Shown: piece by piece, positions 1 through 9,656 of the stretch | How positions within the stretch are numbered: position 1 is the stretch's first letter | Layout: each line of letters opens with the position of its first letter | Assembly (NCBI GenBank): GCA_028685755.1 | Contig: JAQUDJ010000008.1 | Location: forward strand, 29,655-84,926 | Source of the DNA: Eubacteriales bacterium | GTDB lineage: Bacteria > Bacillota > Clostridia > Saccharofermentanales > UBA5734 | Direction of reading: 5' to 3' | Length of the DNA stretch: 55,272 nucleotides | Made by a program: the position numbers and the translations under genes | The notes under the pieces: model-generated | What the model was told of the DNA's origin: nothing | The model's database searches: none | The model's input: the letters and a program-made list of their open reading frames with translations, nothing else

Positions 1-66
1 CAGACTGTCGATACTCAATTTACTTTTATATGGTCACTTGGGTATTTGGCCATTCAGGAGGCGCAC

Positions 67-1002
67 ATGCCAATCAAAATTCCGAATAATTTGCCAGCTG
101 CCGAAATACTCGATCAAGAGAGTATATTCGTCATGCGCGATGACCGAGCTTATAGCCAAGATATCCGTCCATTAAAAATCCTCATCCTCAACTTGATGCC
201 AACCAAAATTGTCACCGAGACGCAGTTATTGCGCCTTTTAAGTAATTCGTCCCTACAAGTCGATGTCGACTTCCTCTATACCGCTTCCTATAATCCCAAA
301 AACACCTCGACAGACCATTTGATCAAATTCTATGAAACGTTTGACCAAGTTCGGGAGCGCCATTATGACGGCATGATCATCACCGGCGCGCCTGTTGAAC
401 AAATGCCTTTTGAAGAAGTTGCCTACTGGCCAGAATTGTGCGAAATCATGGAGTGGAGCAAGTCGCACGTCTATTCGACACTCCACATTTGCTGGGGCGC
501 CCAAGCTGGTCTTTATTATCACTTTGGCGTTCCCAAATATGATCTCCCAGCAAAAATGTTTGGGATCTTTGCCCACAGTAGGAGCTGGACACGTCCAGTC
601 AAATTATTCCGCGGCCTCGACGATATTTTCTATGTGCCCCACTCGCGCCACACCGAAATCCGCCGCAGCGATATCGAAAAGGTCAGTGACTTGCGCATCC
701 TTTCTGAATCAGAAGAGTCAGGGGTCTATGCCGTCTCGGATATGAGTGGTCGCCAGATTTTCCTCACCGGCCATGTTGAATATGACCCGATGACCTTAAA
801 ATCCGAATACGAGCGCGATGTCAGCAAGGGACTGCCGATCGAGGTTCCACGCAATTATTTCCAAAACGATGACCCAACCAGGCCGCCAATCATGCGCTGG
901 CGCAGTTCCGCGTATCTGCTTTTTGCCAACTGGTTGAATTATTATGTCTACCAAGTCACCCCGTTTGATCTCAATGCCATTCATGAAGAAAAGGCAACCT
1001 AA
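67..1002 (+). CDS. metA: Homoserine O-acyltransferase (MetA family)
   Basis: MetA-type N-terminus [15 protein letters not shown], catalytic [15 protein letters not shown] region; start moved from ORF start 46 to ATG 67. Confidence 0.95.
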   Translation: MPIKIPNNLPAAEILDQESIFVMRDDRAYSQDIRPLKILILNLMPTKIVTETQLLRLLSNSSLQVDVDFLYTASYNPKNTSTDHLIKFYETFDQVRERHYDGMIITGAPVEQMPFEEVAYWPELCEIMEWSKSHVYSTLHICWGAQAGLYYHFGVPKYDLPAKMFGIFAHSRSWTRPVKLFRGLDDIFYVPHSRHTEIRRSDIEKVSDLRILSESEESGVYAVSDMSGRQIFLTGHVEYDPMTLKSEYERDVSKGLPIEVPRNYFQNDDPTRPPIMRWRSSAYLLFANWLNYYVYQVTPFDLNAIHEEKAT

Positions 1003-1134
1003 TTTGCTGAGCTGAAATCTCACGTAACTTCAGTTACTGCCGGAAATTTGAGCATGCACTACTATCAGTTCATCAAAGCACCCGCCGGATGCTTGTTGGT
1101 CAGAGAAGACCTGCCCGGCGTACAGGAGGATTCA

Positions 1135-1452
1135 ATGACCGTTACCGTACAAGCTAATAATTTTGAAGATGTCGTGATGAAGAGTGACAAACCAGTTCTG
1201 CTCGATTTTTGGGCTGTCTGGTGTGGCCCGTGCCGTATGGTCGCTCCGACTGTCGACAAGCTATCTCAAGAGTTCGAAGGCCGCGCCGTTATTGGTAAAG
1301 TCAACGTCGACGAACAGACCGAACTCGCTGAGAAGTTTCGCGTCATGAGCATCCCAACGCTATACATTCTCAAGAATGGCCAGGTCGTCGAACGTATGAT
1401 CGGCGCTCGCCCCTATGCCGAACTAGCAGCCGCGCTTGAGAAGCACATGTAA
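1135..1452 (+). CDS. trxA: Thioredoxin
   Basis: LLDFWAVWCGPCRMVAP active site; ATG 1135 preceded by SD aggagga; longer ORF start at 1048 unlikely. Confidence 0.95.
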   Translation: MTVTVQANNFEDVVMKSDKPVLLDFWAVWCGPCRMVAPTVDKLSQEFEGRAVIGKVNVDEQTELAEKFRVMSIPTLYILKNGQVVERMIGARPYAELAAALEKHM

Positions 1453-1517
1453 ATTCAAGATGTCCCTGCCGTCTTAACACCTCTCGCAAGGACGGCATCC
1501 CCCCATTTAATGATTAA

Positions 1518-1548
1518 AGCCAGTTGGATTGACTCCGACTGGTTTTTT
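1518..1548 (+). terminator. Rho-independent terminator after trxA
   Basis: CCAGTTGGA-ttgac-TCCGACTGG stem followed by TTTTTT. Confidence 0.75.
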
Positions 1549-1665
1549 CGAGTGGACTTTTGAAATCTTTTAAAACAGAGACTAGAAGACGAGTCCAAGA
1601 AGCCGTAGACTAGACATAATCATAAGTCACTTAATCGGGTCTGGTGATCCTGAAAGGTTTCAACC

Positions 1666-3246
1666 ATGTTGACATTTCACCGGTCGCATCAGCAACAGCT
1701 CGATCAGCTCTGGACCGCGACAACTGGCTTACCGTTACTCCTCTTAATGGAGCAGGCCGCTGCTGCAGTCAGCCGATTATGCCTCGATCAAATACCAAGC
1801 GACCGCCGGGCTCTGACCTCGGTTCTCGTTTTAGCAGGAAAGGGGCAAAACGGTGGTGATGCCTATGCTTGCGCACGCCAACTCGCAGCCGAGGGTGTTG
1901 CGGTCACCTGTCTTTCCGTTTTTCCGATCCAAGGACTACCGCTGGAAGCTAATCTGAATTTAAAGGCTTGGCTCAATTTAGATTATGTGATTGAGACTGA
2001 TTTTCAGATGATCGCCACACGCGGTCGCCCGGATTTTGTGATTGATGGGATCTTTGGCACGGGATTTCAAGCAACCCGCACCTTGCCTGCAGATATTATG
2101 ACCATGACTGCACAGGTCAAAGCATGGCGCACCGCAGGGACTCAAGTTATTGCCATTGATATTCCGAGCGGAGTTGATGCAGACACTGGCCGAATGGCAG
2201 AAGGCAGCATCGAGGCAGATTGGACAGTCACAATGGTGCGACCCAAGACTGGCATCTGTGCGACGCCTGGCCGTTTTGCGGCTGGTGTTCAAATCATCGA
2301 TCATTTGGGTATTTCAGACCACTTTATTGAGAAAACTTTCAGAGATCAGCACTTGGTCGAATGGATCGATGTGGCGATGATCCGCCATTTAAAACCTGCA
2401 CGCCATCCGAATAGTCACAAAGGTAGTTTTGGTCGAGTTTTAATCTTAGGCGGCTCACCTGGCTTGCCTGGTGCTGTTAGTCTTGCTGCCCAAGCGGCGA
2501 GTCGCTCTGGTGCAGGGCTAGTTTATTTAGGCACAGGTGAAAGTGTTGCGCCGCAAGCTTTAGCTGCGGTCAGCGAGGCCCTGTTGACTGCTTTGCCGGA
2601 GCAAGATCCAAGTCGCCTAATCCCGCTTTTAGATCAACTGATTGAGGGCAAGCAAGTCGTCGCGATCGGACCAGGCGCCGGACAAGCCACCTGGCTAGAA
2701 CATGCGCTTGTGCAAACTATTCAGCACAGTCCAGCTTTGATCATTGACGCTGATGGCTTAAATGCCGTGTCACGCCAGCCAGAAGTATACCAAGAATTAC
2801 TCAAAAGCCGTCAGGCCAAGGGTTTGCAACGCGCCATTTTGACCCCGCATCCAGGTGAATTTGCGCGCCTCGCACCGGATTTGGATTGGCATGATCGCCA
2901 GACGGCAGCAGCAGAATTGGCCAGACGATTCGATGTGGTCATTTTACTCAAGGGTGCGTCGACTGTTATTGCCGAGCCGGATGGCCGCTTGTGGATCAAC
3001 CCGACGGGCAACTCGGGTTTGGCAAAAGGCGGGAGCGGCGATGTACTCAGTGGATTAATCGCAGGTCTCATAGCTCAGGGCTTAGATGCTTTTGCCGCCG
3101 CTGCTGCGGGCGCGTATCTCCATGGCTTGGCTGCGGATCTAGCTGCAGATCAGACAACAGGTGGTACCGGTGTTCGCGCCTTGTTGCCGAGCGATGTCTT
3201 AAAAGTAATCGGTCGTTCCTTCCGTGAAGTCGGGTGGGATGATTGA
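1666..3246 (+). CDS. nnr: Bifunctional NAD(P)H-hydrate epimerase / ADP-dependent NAD(P)H-hydrate dehydratase
   Basis: YjeF_N-like N-terminal half (GKGQNGGDAYACARQL) plus carbohydrate-kinase-like C-terminal half (TPHPGEFARL, GSGDVLSGLIAGLIAQG). Confidence 0.93.
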   Translation: MLTFHRSHQQQLDQLWTATTGLPLLLLMEQAAAAVSRLCLDQIPSDRRALTSVLVLAGKGQNGGDAYACARQLAAEGVAVTCLSVFPIQGLPLEANLNLKAWLNLDYVIETDFQMIATRGRPDFVIDGIFGTGFQATRTLPADIMTMTAQVKAWRTAGTQVIAIDIPSGVDADTGRMAEGSIEADWTVTMVRPKTGICATPGRFAAGVQIIDHLGISDHFIEKTFRDQHLVEWIDVAMIRHLKPARHPNSHKGSFGRVLILGGSPGLPGAVSLAAQAASRSGAGLVYLGTGESVAPQALAAVSEALLTALPEQDPSRLIPLLDQLIEGKQVVAIGPGAGQATWLEHALVQTIQHSPALIIDADGLNAVSRQPEVYQELLKSRQAKGLQRAILTPHPGEFARLAPDLDWHDRQTAAAELARRFDVVILLKGASTVIAEPDGRLWINPTGNSGLAKGGSGDVLSGLIAGLIAQGLDAFAAAAAGAYLHGLAADLAADQTTGGTGVRALLPSDVLKVIGRSFREVGWDD

Positions 3247-3266
3247 AGGTGGAGGACAATAAAGCC

Positions 3267-4457
3267 ATGACACCTGATTATCTGCCGAACCGGAGTTGGG
3301 CTGAAGTCAACCTTGATGCAATTGCCCACAATGTCAGTCTGATCCGCGGTCATGTCCGCCGCAGCGCTGAGATTATGGGCGTTGTCAAAGCTGACAGCTA
3401 TGGCCATGGGGTCGAACAGGTTGTCCCGGTCTTACTCAAATCGGGGGTCAACCGATTAGCGGTCTCGATGCTCGATGAGGCCATCCAATTGCGGACGCGC
3501 GGCATTGAAGTGCCAATTTTAATCATGGGCTATACAGATCCTCGCCGCTCTGCGGAGGTCATCGCCCATCGCCTGACCCAGACGGTTTACAGCCTCGATC
3601 TCGCACAGGCTTTATCTCTAGCAGCAGTCACGCTTGGGCAGGATGCTCGCATCCATATCAAAGTTGATACCGGCATGGGTCGTGTCGGCTTTATGGCTGG
3701 TTATGAGGCAATCAAAGCCATCACCGAAATCTCTCATTTACCACGAATTATCATCGAAGGCCTTTACACCCATTTTGCAACTGCTGACGAGCAAGATGAC
3801 CAATACACGTGGCAGCAATTTGAGCAATTCATGGGGATCAGTCGCGAACTCGACCGAATCGGTCTGACCATTCCATTAAAGCATGTCTGCAACAGTGCAG
3901 CCACGATGCGCTTTCCTGCAATGCACTTAGACCTTGTCCGCCCTGGTTTGATTCTTTACGGGATGATCCCGCAAGGCTGTCCTGACGCCTGGCCTGATCT
4001 CAAACCGGCCATGACGCTCAAATCCAACCTCGTCTTAACTAAAACCGTCCCTGCCCAAACGAGCATTAGTTATGGCCGTTTGTTTACGACCGCGCGCACG
4101 AGTTTAATCGGGACGGTGCCGATCGGTTATGCAGATGGTTATTCGCGCCGGCTAACGGGTCGTGCAAGTCTGCTGATTCACGGCCAACGGGCTCCTGTTG
4201 TCGGCCGGATCTGCATGGATACCTGCATGGCTGACCTCACGGACCTCACAATGCCCCATTCGATTCAGACGGGGGATGAAGTTGTTCTATTTGGAACGCA
4301 ACGATTTGCAGATCAAGCGGCAGCCATTCCAGTCGATGAAATGGCCGACTGGATGGACACGATCAACTATGAAGTCACTTGTTTGATTGGCAAACGGGTT
4401 CCGCGTGTTTATATCCGCGACGGCGTGCCAGAACACATCAGCAACTATTTAATCTAA
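3267..4457 (+). CDS. alr: Alanine racemase
   Basis: PLP motif VVKADSYGHG; RICMDTCMADLT; likely ATG 3267 with upstream SD (ORF track starts at TTG 3243). Confidence 0.94.
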   Translation: MTPDYLPNRSWAEVNLDAIAHNVSLIRGHVRRSAEIMGVVKADSYGHGVEQVVPVLLKSGVNRLAVSMLDEAIQLRTRGIEVPILIMGYTDPRRSAEVIAHRLTQTVYSLDLAQALSLAAVTLGQDARIHIKVDTGMGRVGFMAGYEAIKAITEISHLPRIIIEGLYTHFATADEQDDQYTWQQFEQFMGISRELDRIGLTIPLKHVCNSAATMRFPAMHLDLVRPGLILYGMIPQGCPDAWPDLKPAMTLKSNLVLTKTVPAQTSISYGRLFTTARTSLIGTVPIGYADGYSRRLTGRASLLIHGQRAPVVGRICMDTCMADLTDLTMPHSIQTGDEVVLFGTQRFADQAAAIPVDEMADWMDTINYEVTCLIGKRVPRVYIRDGVPEHISNYLI

Positions 4458-4502
4458 TCAAAACTAGTTCCATAACTGATTACCTCGGTTGGTCCTCAGG
4501 GC

Positions 4503-4531
4503 TTGAACAAGGGATCAGCGTGTGCTAAGAT
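4503..4531 (+). promoter_or_regulatory. Sigma70-type promoter for FMN riboswitch/ribU
   Basis: TTGAAC - 17 bp - TAAGAT immediately upstream of the riboswitch. Confidence 0.6.
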
Positions 4532-4542
4532 TACCCCAACAA

Positions 4543-4681
4543 GCAGTTTTCCGGGGCAGGGTGAAATTCCCTACCGGCGGTGATGCAGCTACGAGCTGAT
4601 AAGCCCGCGACCCTCCGAGAGGAGGCTGACCAGTTGAGATACTGGGCCGACAGTAAAGTCTGGATGAGAGGAAAAACTGGC
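4543..4681 (+). promoter_or_regulatory. FMN riboswitch (RFN element)
   Basis: Conserved segments GGGGCAGGGTGAAATTCCCTACCGGCGGTGATG, AGCCCGCGA, GGGCCGACAGTAAAGTCTGGATGAGAGG; P1 CAGTTTTCC/GGAAAAACTGG. Confidence 0.97.
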
Positions 4682-4713
4682 AAGTCTCTCCTTTTTATGT
4701 GGAGAACGCCGGA

Positions 4714-4750
4714 TGCCCCCATTGCGCAAGCGTGGGGGATTTTTGTTTTT
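4714..4750 (+). terminator. Riboswitch-linked intrinsic terminator
   Basis: CCCCCA...TGGGGG hairpin followed by ATTTTTGTTTTT, between the RFN element and ribU. Confidence 0.8.
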
Positions 4751-4855
4751 CGGACCATCCTAACTTGCAACGTGAAGTCGCCTTTCACCGGACAAATGCT
4801 TGGAAAATTACCAAATGAATAAGTTGAAAAGCAGAAAGAAAAGGAAGGTCTTCAC

Positions 4856-5479
4856 ATGACAGAGCTAAACACACCCAAACACCCTCACAACAAAGCACGC
4901 ATGACATCCCGCTGGGTCGCAAAAACGGGCGTCCTAGCAGCCGTTGCGATCGTTCTGATGTACATCGAATTTATGATTCCGCTTATGCCGTCATTCCTAA
5001 AGCTCGACTTGAGCGAAGTGGCAGTTTTATTAGCAGCCTTTACCCTTGGACCGGCGACCGCGATTTTGATTGAACTCATCAAAAATATTGCGCATTTGCC
5101 AGCTTCACAATCGCTTTATGTCGGCGAATTGGCCAATTTTATCATTGGATCGCTGTTTGTTGGCACCGCCGGCTTGATTTACAAACAAAATAAAACCCGA
5201 AAAGGTGCGATGATCGCCCTCGCGCTGGGAACAGTGGCGATGACGGTCGGTGCGAGTGTGATCAACTACTTTTTTATGCTCCCCTTTTACATCAAAGTCA
5301 TGGAATTCCCTATCGAAGCGATCATTGGCATGACTCAAGCTGTCGGCAACACGCTCGTGACGAGCCTAAAAACCTTGATCCTTTATGTGTTCGTCCCATT
5401 TAACCTCTTTAAAGGTCTTGTCGTGTCACTCATTGTCGGGTTACTCTATAAACGTCTAAGTCCATTGCTTCATCGCTGA
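4856..5479 (+). CDS. ribU: Riboflavin ECF transporter S component
   Basis: Multi-TM ~200 aa protein (YIEFMIPLMPSFLKLDLSEVAVLLAAFTLGP) downstream of FMN riboswitch. Confidence 0.92.
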   Translation: MTELNTPKHPHNKARMTSRWVAKTGVLAAVAIVLMYIEFMIPLMPSFLKLDLSEVAVLLAAFTLGPATAILIELIKNIAHLPASQSLYVGELANFIIGSLFVGTAGLIYKQNKTRKGAMIALALGTVAMTVGASVINYFFMLPFYIKVMEFPIEAIIGMTQAVGNTLVTSLKTLILYVFVPFNLFKGLVVSLIVGLLYKRLSPLLHR

Positions 5480-5510
5480 TTGGACTAGCTTATCTAGGAG
5501 GTAGCTGATC

Positions 5511-5981
5511 ATGTATTGCAGTTCATGTGGACAGGAATTAGGCACAAGCGATTTATTTTGCCCTAAATGCGGTGCTCAAAATCCAGCTATAACAGAGGCT
5601 AAAACAGCAGCTGCAACGGCAACGCCAGAATCTGCTCAACAGGTATCAGGACCTGCCTATACACGGGCCGATTATGATCCAACAAAGCCCAAGGCATACC
5701 CTCAGACGCCTGCGACTCAATCTGCTGAAAAGCCTGGTGTCACAGCTTCGATCGTCATGGCTGTACTCAATATTGTCCTAATCGGTTTTGGGGTCAGCAC
5801 AATTCTTGGTGTGATCGCTTTGATTTACACACTTATGGCGATCAGTGCGACAGACGCGAGATCCTTTAGGACCAAAATGGCGGCTGCCCGGGCGCTTAAC
5901 TTATTTGGGCTGGGAATGGTTGTTTTGCAAATCGTGATTATCGGTGCTGTGGTTTTAGCAACAATCAATCTATTTGGTTAA
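5511..5981 (+). CDS. Zinc-ribbon (CxxC..CxxC) membrane protein
   Basis: N-terminal MYCSSCGQELGTSDLFCPKCGAQNP and C-terminal two hydrophobic segments. Confidence 0.8.
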   Translation: MYCSSCGQELGTSDLFCPKCGAQNPAITEAKTAAATATPESAQQVSGPAYTRADYDPTKPKAYPQTPATQSAEKPGVTASIVMAVLNIVLIGFGVSTILGVIALIYTLMAISATDARSFRTKMAAARALNLFGLGMVVLQIVIIGAVVLATINLFG

Positions 5982-5986
5982 TTGAC

Positions 5987-6466
5987 TTAAGTCGAAATAG
6001 TCTTTTCAAACAAGCCGCGAGCATAGCCGCGGCTTGTTTCTGTTTCGACCAATTTAAAGCCGCGTGCTTCATAAAAACTAACTAAGGGTTCATTTGTCAT
6101 AGCTGTGTGCAGTGACACCCGCTTAAAACCTTGTTGGATGAGCCAGTTTTCGGCAACTTGATAAATTAATTTTCCGACACCTGTTTGTTGCAAGTGCGGA
6201 TGAACCGCGAATCGACTGAAATAGGCGCGATCTGCATCAAGGCGCACAAGGCGTACGGTTCCGATTAAGGTGCCGCGGTGTTCCGCAACGAGCACATAGT
6301 GATCACGAATAAAGCGCTGCAAATCCACTTGTGTTTCGCGCATGGCATCAAGCGGGGCGGTAATCCCTGATTTTGCGGCATAGACTTGCATCGCCCATTG
6401 GATGAGCGTTAGCAAATCAGCGCTATCAGCAGGCGTTGCTTGGCGGATGCGTATTTCAGCGTGCAT
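5987..6466 (-). CDS. GNAT family N-acetyltransferase
   Basis: RFAVHPHLQQTGVGKLIYQVAENW acetyl-CoA binding motif. Confidence 0.88.
   Translation of the reverse strand: MHAEIRIRQATPADSADLLTLIQWAMQVYAAKSGITAPLDAMRETQVDLQRFIRDHYVLVAEHRGTLIGTVRLVRLDADRAYFSRFAVHPHLQQTGVGKLIYQVAENWLIQQGFKRVSLHTAMTNEPLVSFYEARGFKLVETETSRGYARGLFEKTIST
6008..6039 (+). terminator. Probable terminator hairpin overlapping the 3' end of the convergent GNAT gene
   Basis: 12-bp perfect inverted repeat AAACAAGCCGCG/CGCGGCTTGTTT with 8-nt loop, 27 bp after stop of the 5511-5981 gene. Confidence 0.6.
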
Positions 6467-6496
6467 TCAGTTCGGTACCTGCGCTCTCAAACGAAA

Positions 6497-7441
6497 TCAA
6501 CCCTGATAATCAGGCGCAAGCAAGCGCACGAGTACTGCCTTCTGGGCATGGAGGCGATTTTCAGCCTCGTCAAATATCACCGACTGCGGACCGTCAATGA
6601 TTTCAGCGGTCACTTCATAGCCCCGATAAGCTGGCAGACAATGGAGGAAAATGGCATCCGGTTTGGCCAGAGTCATCCGTTGTGCGTTGACCTGATAATC
6701 ACCAAAAAGTGCGACTTTTACAGCCTTTTCGGCTTCTTGTCCCATGCTCACCCACGTGTCGGTGACAACAACATCTGCGTCCTGCATCGCGATAAGCGGG
6801 TCGGTTGTGATGAGTACCTTTGAACCACTGAGGACGGCTGCTGCTTCGGCTTCGCGGATACTCTCAGGATCACAGGTATAGCCAGGTGGGGTCGCCACTG
6901 CGATATCCATCCCGACTTTGGCAGCGCCGTGTAAAAGCGAATTAGCCATGTTGTTGCCATCACCGAGATAAGCCATTTTTAATCCCTGCAACTGCCCCTT
7001 ATGTTCACGAATCGTCTGTAGATCGGCTAGAACCTGGCATGGATGCAGGAGATCGGTCAGACCATTGATAATTGGAATCGTGCCAAAACGCGCCAGATCG
7101 ATGACATCTTGATGCGCAAACGTCCGAATCATAATCCCATCAATAAATCTCGACATCACTTTAGCGGTGTCTTCAATCGATTCGCCACGGCCAAGCTGGA
7201 TATCATTGCTTGACAAAAATAGTGCATGACCTCCGAGCTGGACCATACCAACTTCAAACGACACCCGCGTTCTAGTCGAAGATTTGGCAAAAATCATGCC
7301 TAATGTCTTGCCTGCGAGAATCGGATGCGAACGTTTCGCTTTCGTGTCCGCCTTTAGCCGATCAGCTAAATCAAGCAAATCAAGAATTTGTTCTGGGGTA
7401 AGATCATTTAAACTCAACAAATGTTTCATAGTATGGCTCAT
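6497..7441 (-). CDS. argF: Ornithine carbamoyltransferase
   Basis: SSTRTRVSFEVGM, HPCQVLADLQT, FLHCLPAYRG motifs. Confidence 0.95.
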   Translation of the reverse strand: MSHTMKHLLSLNDLTPEQILDLLDLADRLKADTKAKRSHPILAGKTLGMIFAKSSTRTRVSFEVGMVQLGGHALFLSSNDIQLGRGESIEDTAKVMSRFIDGIMIRTFAHQDVIDLARFGTIPIINGLTDLLHPCQVLADLQTIREHKGQLQGLKMAYLGDGNNMANSLLHGAAKVGMDIAVATPPGYTCDPESIREAEAAAVLSGSKVLITTDPLIAMQDADVVVTDTWVSMGQEAEKAVKVALFGDYQVNAQRMTLAKPDAIFLHCLPAYRGYEVTAEIIDGPQSVIFDEAENRLHAQKAVLVRLLAPDYQG

Positions 7442-8658
7442 TGGGCAGTAGCCTCCTGCAAAATTGCCGTTAAGGTCGTGGCAAACGCATCGATGTGATC
7501 GCGTTCGATAATCAAGGGGGGGAGCAACCGCAACGTATGTGTACCGACAATGCCAATCAAATAGCCCTGTTCGAGACAGCGGTGTTTAACGTCAGCTGCA
7601 ATCGGTAGCGTCAGTTCAACCCCGAGCATCAAACCTGCGCCACGGATCTGTTTGATGAGGCCGGTTTGTTCAGCAATAGCGGTGAGGACTTCGCGGAAAT
7701 AATCGCCTAGCCCAGCTGCCTTCTGTACGAGATGACCTTGTTCAAGGGTATCGAGCACCGCAAGCGATGCGGCACATGCTAGCGGATTGCCACCAAACGT
7801 GCTGCCATGATCCCCCGGTGTGAAACCGGTCGCGGTTTCTTGGTCAGCGATTGCGACACCAATCGGTACCCCGCCAGCGAGCCCTTTGGCAAGTGTCACG
7901 ATATGGGGCTTGATGCCATAAAGTTGGCTCGCAAGGAATTTACCAGTCCGGCCGACACCGGTTTGAATCTCATCAATAATTAGGCGGGCTCCGGTCCTAA
8001 AACAAGCCGCAACTGCAGCGTCGACATATGCTAAAGTTGCCGGGTGGACGCCACTTTCACCTTGGATTAATTCGAGCATGACCGCACACGTCTGGTCGTC
8101 AACTGCCGCTTCAAGCGCGGCGACATCGTTGTAAGGGACATAGACAAAACCTTCAGGTAGTGGGGCGAACGGCGCACTATACTTGGTCTGACCTGTAGCC
8201 GTTGCGGTCGCTAGGGTTCGGCCGTGAAAAGACTGAAGCGCAGTGACAATCTTCGCGCGTGGTTGACCTTTTTTGAAAAAATAACCGCGGGCGAGTTTGA
8301 TCGCGGTCTCGTTTGCTTCGGCACCGCTATTGTTAAAAAAGACGCGACCCTCACCAAAGAGATCCCCTAACCGCTGGGCTAGCCGAGCTTGGGGCTCATT
8401 ATAGAAATAATTTGAGCAATGGATGACTTTGCCGGCTTGCAACGCAATAGCTTGTGTCAATGCTGGATGGGCATGCCCGAGGACATTGACAGCAATGCCA
8501 CCGATCATATCGAAATAGCGTTTGCCAGCCGTGTCAAATAGGTATACGCCTTGGCCGTAATCGACACACAAGGGAGTCCGATGCCCAAAAGCTTGCAGGT
8601 AATAGGCGTCGTCAGTAGCAATAATCGACTGGAGTTTGGGATCATTTATTTCATTCAT
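7438..8658 (-). CDS. argD: Acetylornithine aminotransferase
   Basis: Class III aminotransferase; LIIDEIQTGVGRTGK and TLAKGLAGGVPIG motifs; arg operon context. Confidence 0.94.
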   Translation of the reverse strand: MNEINDPKLQSIIATDDAYYLQAFGHRTPLCVDYGQGVYLFDTAGKRYFDMIGGIAVNVLGHAHPALTQAIALQAGKVIHCSNYFYNEPQARLAQRLGDLFGEGRVFFNNSGAEANETAIKLARGYFFKKGQPRAKIVTALQSFHGRTLATATATGQTKYSAPFAPLPEGFVYVPYNDVAALEAAVDDQTCAVMLELIQGESGVHPATLAYVDAAVAACFRTGARLIIDEIQTGVGRTGKFLASQLYGIKPHIVTLAKGLAGGVPIGVAIADQETATGFTPGDHGSTFGGNPLACAASLAVLDTLEQGHLVQKAAGLGDYFREVLTAIAEQTGLIKQIRGAGLMLGVELTLPIAADVKHRCLEQGYLIGIVGTHTLRLLPPLIIERDHIDAFATTLTAILQEATAQ

Positions 8659-8668
8659 CTTATTATCC

Positions 8669-9586
8669 TCAGATCTTTTCGCCAGAGTAATATGGCTTGC
8701 GTTCTTGGGTGATCATCGTCCCGATTCCTTTGTTGGTGAATATTTCCAATAACAGACAATGAGGGATGCGACCGTCAATAATATGCGCCCGGCCAACCCC
8801 GCGGCGGACAGTATCAAGACAACCCGTGACTTTCGGGATCATGCCACCACTGATTACACCACGCTCGATCAGTTCTAAAATTTCAGATTCGTTTAGGACC
8901 GGAATGACCTGCTTGTCGCCTGCCTCATTTTCCGCCATGACACCTTCGATATCGGTCAGCATCATCAGCTTTTCGGCTTGCAGGGCTGCAGCTATTTCGC
9001 CAGCCACCGTATCGGCGTTGATATTATAGGTCTGACCATCCGAACCGACACCGATCGGCGCGACGACCGGAATATATTCATCTGAGGCAAGCATTTCGAG
9101 AACCTTGGTATTGATGCGCTTGATTTTGCCAACAAAACCAATATCGAGCGGCTCGCCATTTTCATCTTCTGTAATTTTCTCGCATTCAATCAGCCCGCCA
9201 TCTATGCCACTGATCCCAATAGCTTTGGCGCCTAATTGGCCAAGGCGCGAGACAATTTCTTTGTTGGTTTTGCCGATCAGGACCATTTGGGCGACCGACA
9301 TGGTGTCAGCGTCCGTGACCCGCAACCCTTTGCGAAATTCCGACTGAATGTCGAGCCTTTTGAGCATGTCATTTATATCGGGGCCACCGCCATGGACAAG
9401 GACAGGGTTGATCCCGATATATTTGAGGAGGGTAACATCTTCCATGACATCGGTTTTGAGGTCATCATTGATCATCGCATTGCCGCCATATTTGATGACG
9501 ACGGTTTTGCCAGCCAAACGTTGGATATAAGGCAAGGCTTCAATCAGGATTTCTGCTTTATTGATAATGGATTGAATATCTTTCAT
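8669..9586 (-). CDS. argB: Acetylglutamate kinase
   Basis: [36 protein letters not shown] motifs. Confidence 0.95.
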   Translation of the reverse strand: MKDIQSIINKAEILIEALPYIQRLAGKTVVIKYGGNAMINDDLKTDVMEDVTLLKYIGINPVLVHGGGPDINDMLKRLDIQSEFRKGLRVTDADTMSVAQMVLIGKTNKEIVSRLGQLGAKAIGISGIDGGLIECEKITEDENGEPLDIGFVGKIKRINTKVLEMLASDEYIPVVAPIGVGSDGQTYNINADTVAGEIAAALQAEKLMMLTDIEGVMAENEAGDKQVIPVLNESEILELIERGVISGGMIPKVTGCLDTVRRGVGRAHIIDGRIPHCLLLEIFTNKGIGTMITQERKPYYSGEKI

Positions 9587-9612
9587 TAAGGTGCTCCTTC
9601 ATGTTGGATTTG

Positions 9613-9652
9613 ATCAGGTGCCTGGTGTGTTTATCAGGTGCCTGGTTTGTTT
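9613..9652. repeat. 20-bp direct tandem repeat (x2) containing CAGGTGCCTGG
   Basis: ATCAGGTGCCTGGTGTGTTT followed by ATCAGGTGCCTGGTTTGTTT in the argB/argC intergenic. Confidence 0.85.
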
Positions 9653-9656
9653 ATAA

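Noticed and set aside
4580-4822. 80-aa plus and 85-aa minus ORFs over the FMN riboswitch
   Set aside because: Overlap the canonical RFN element; not coding.
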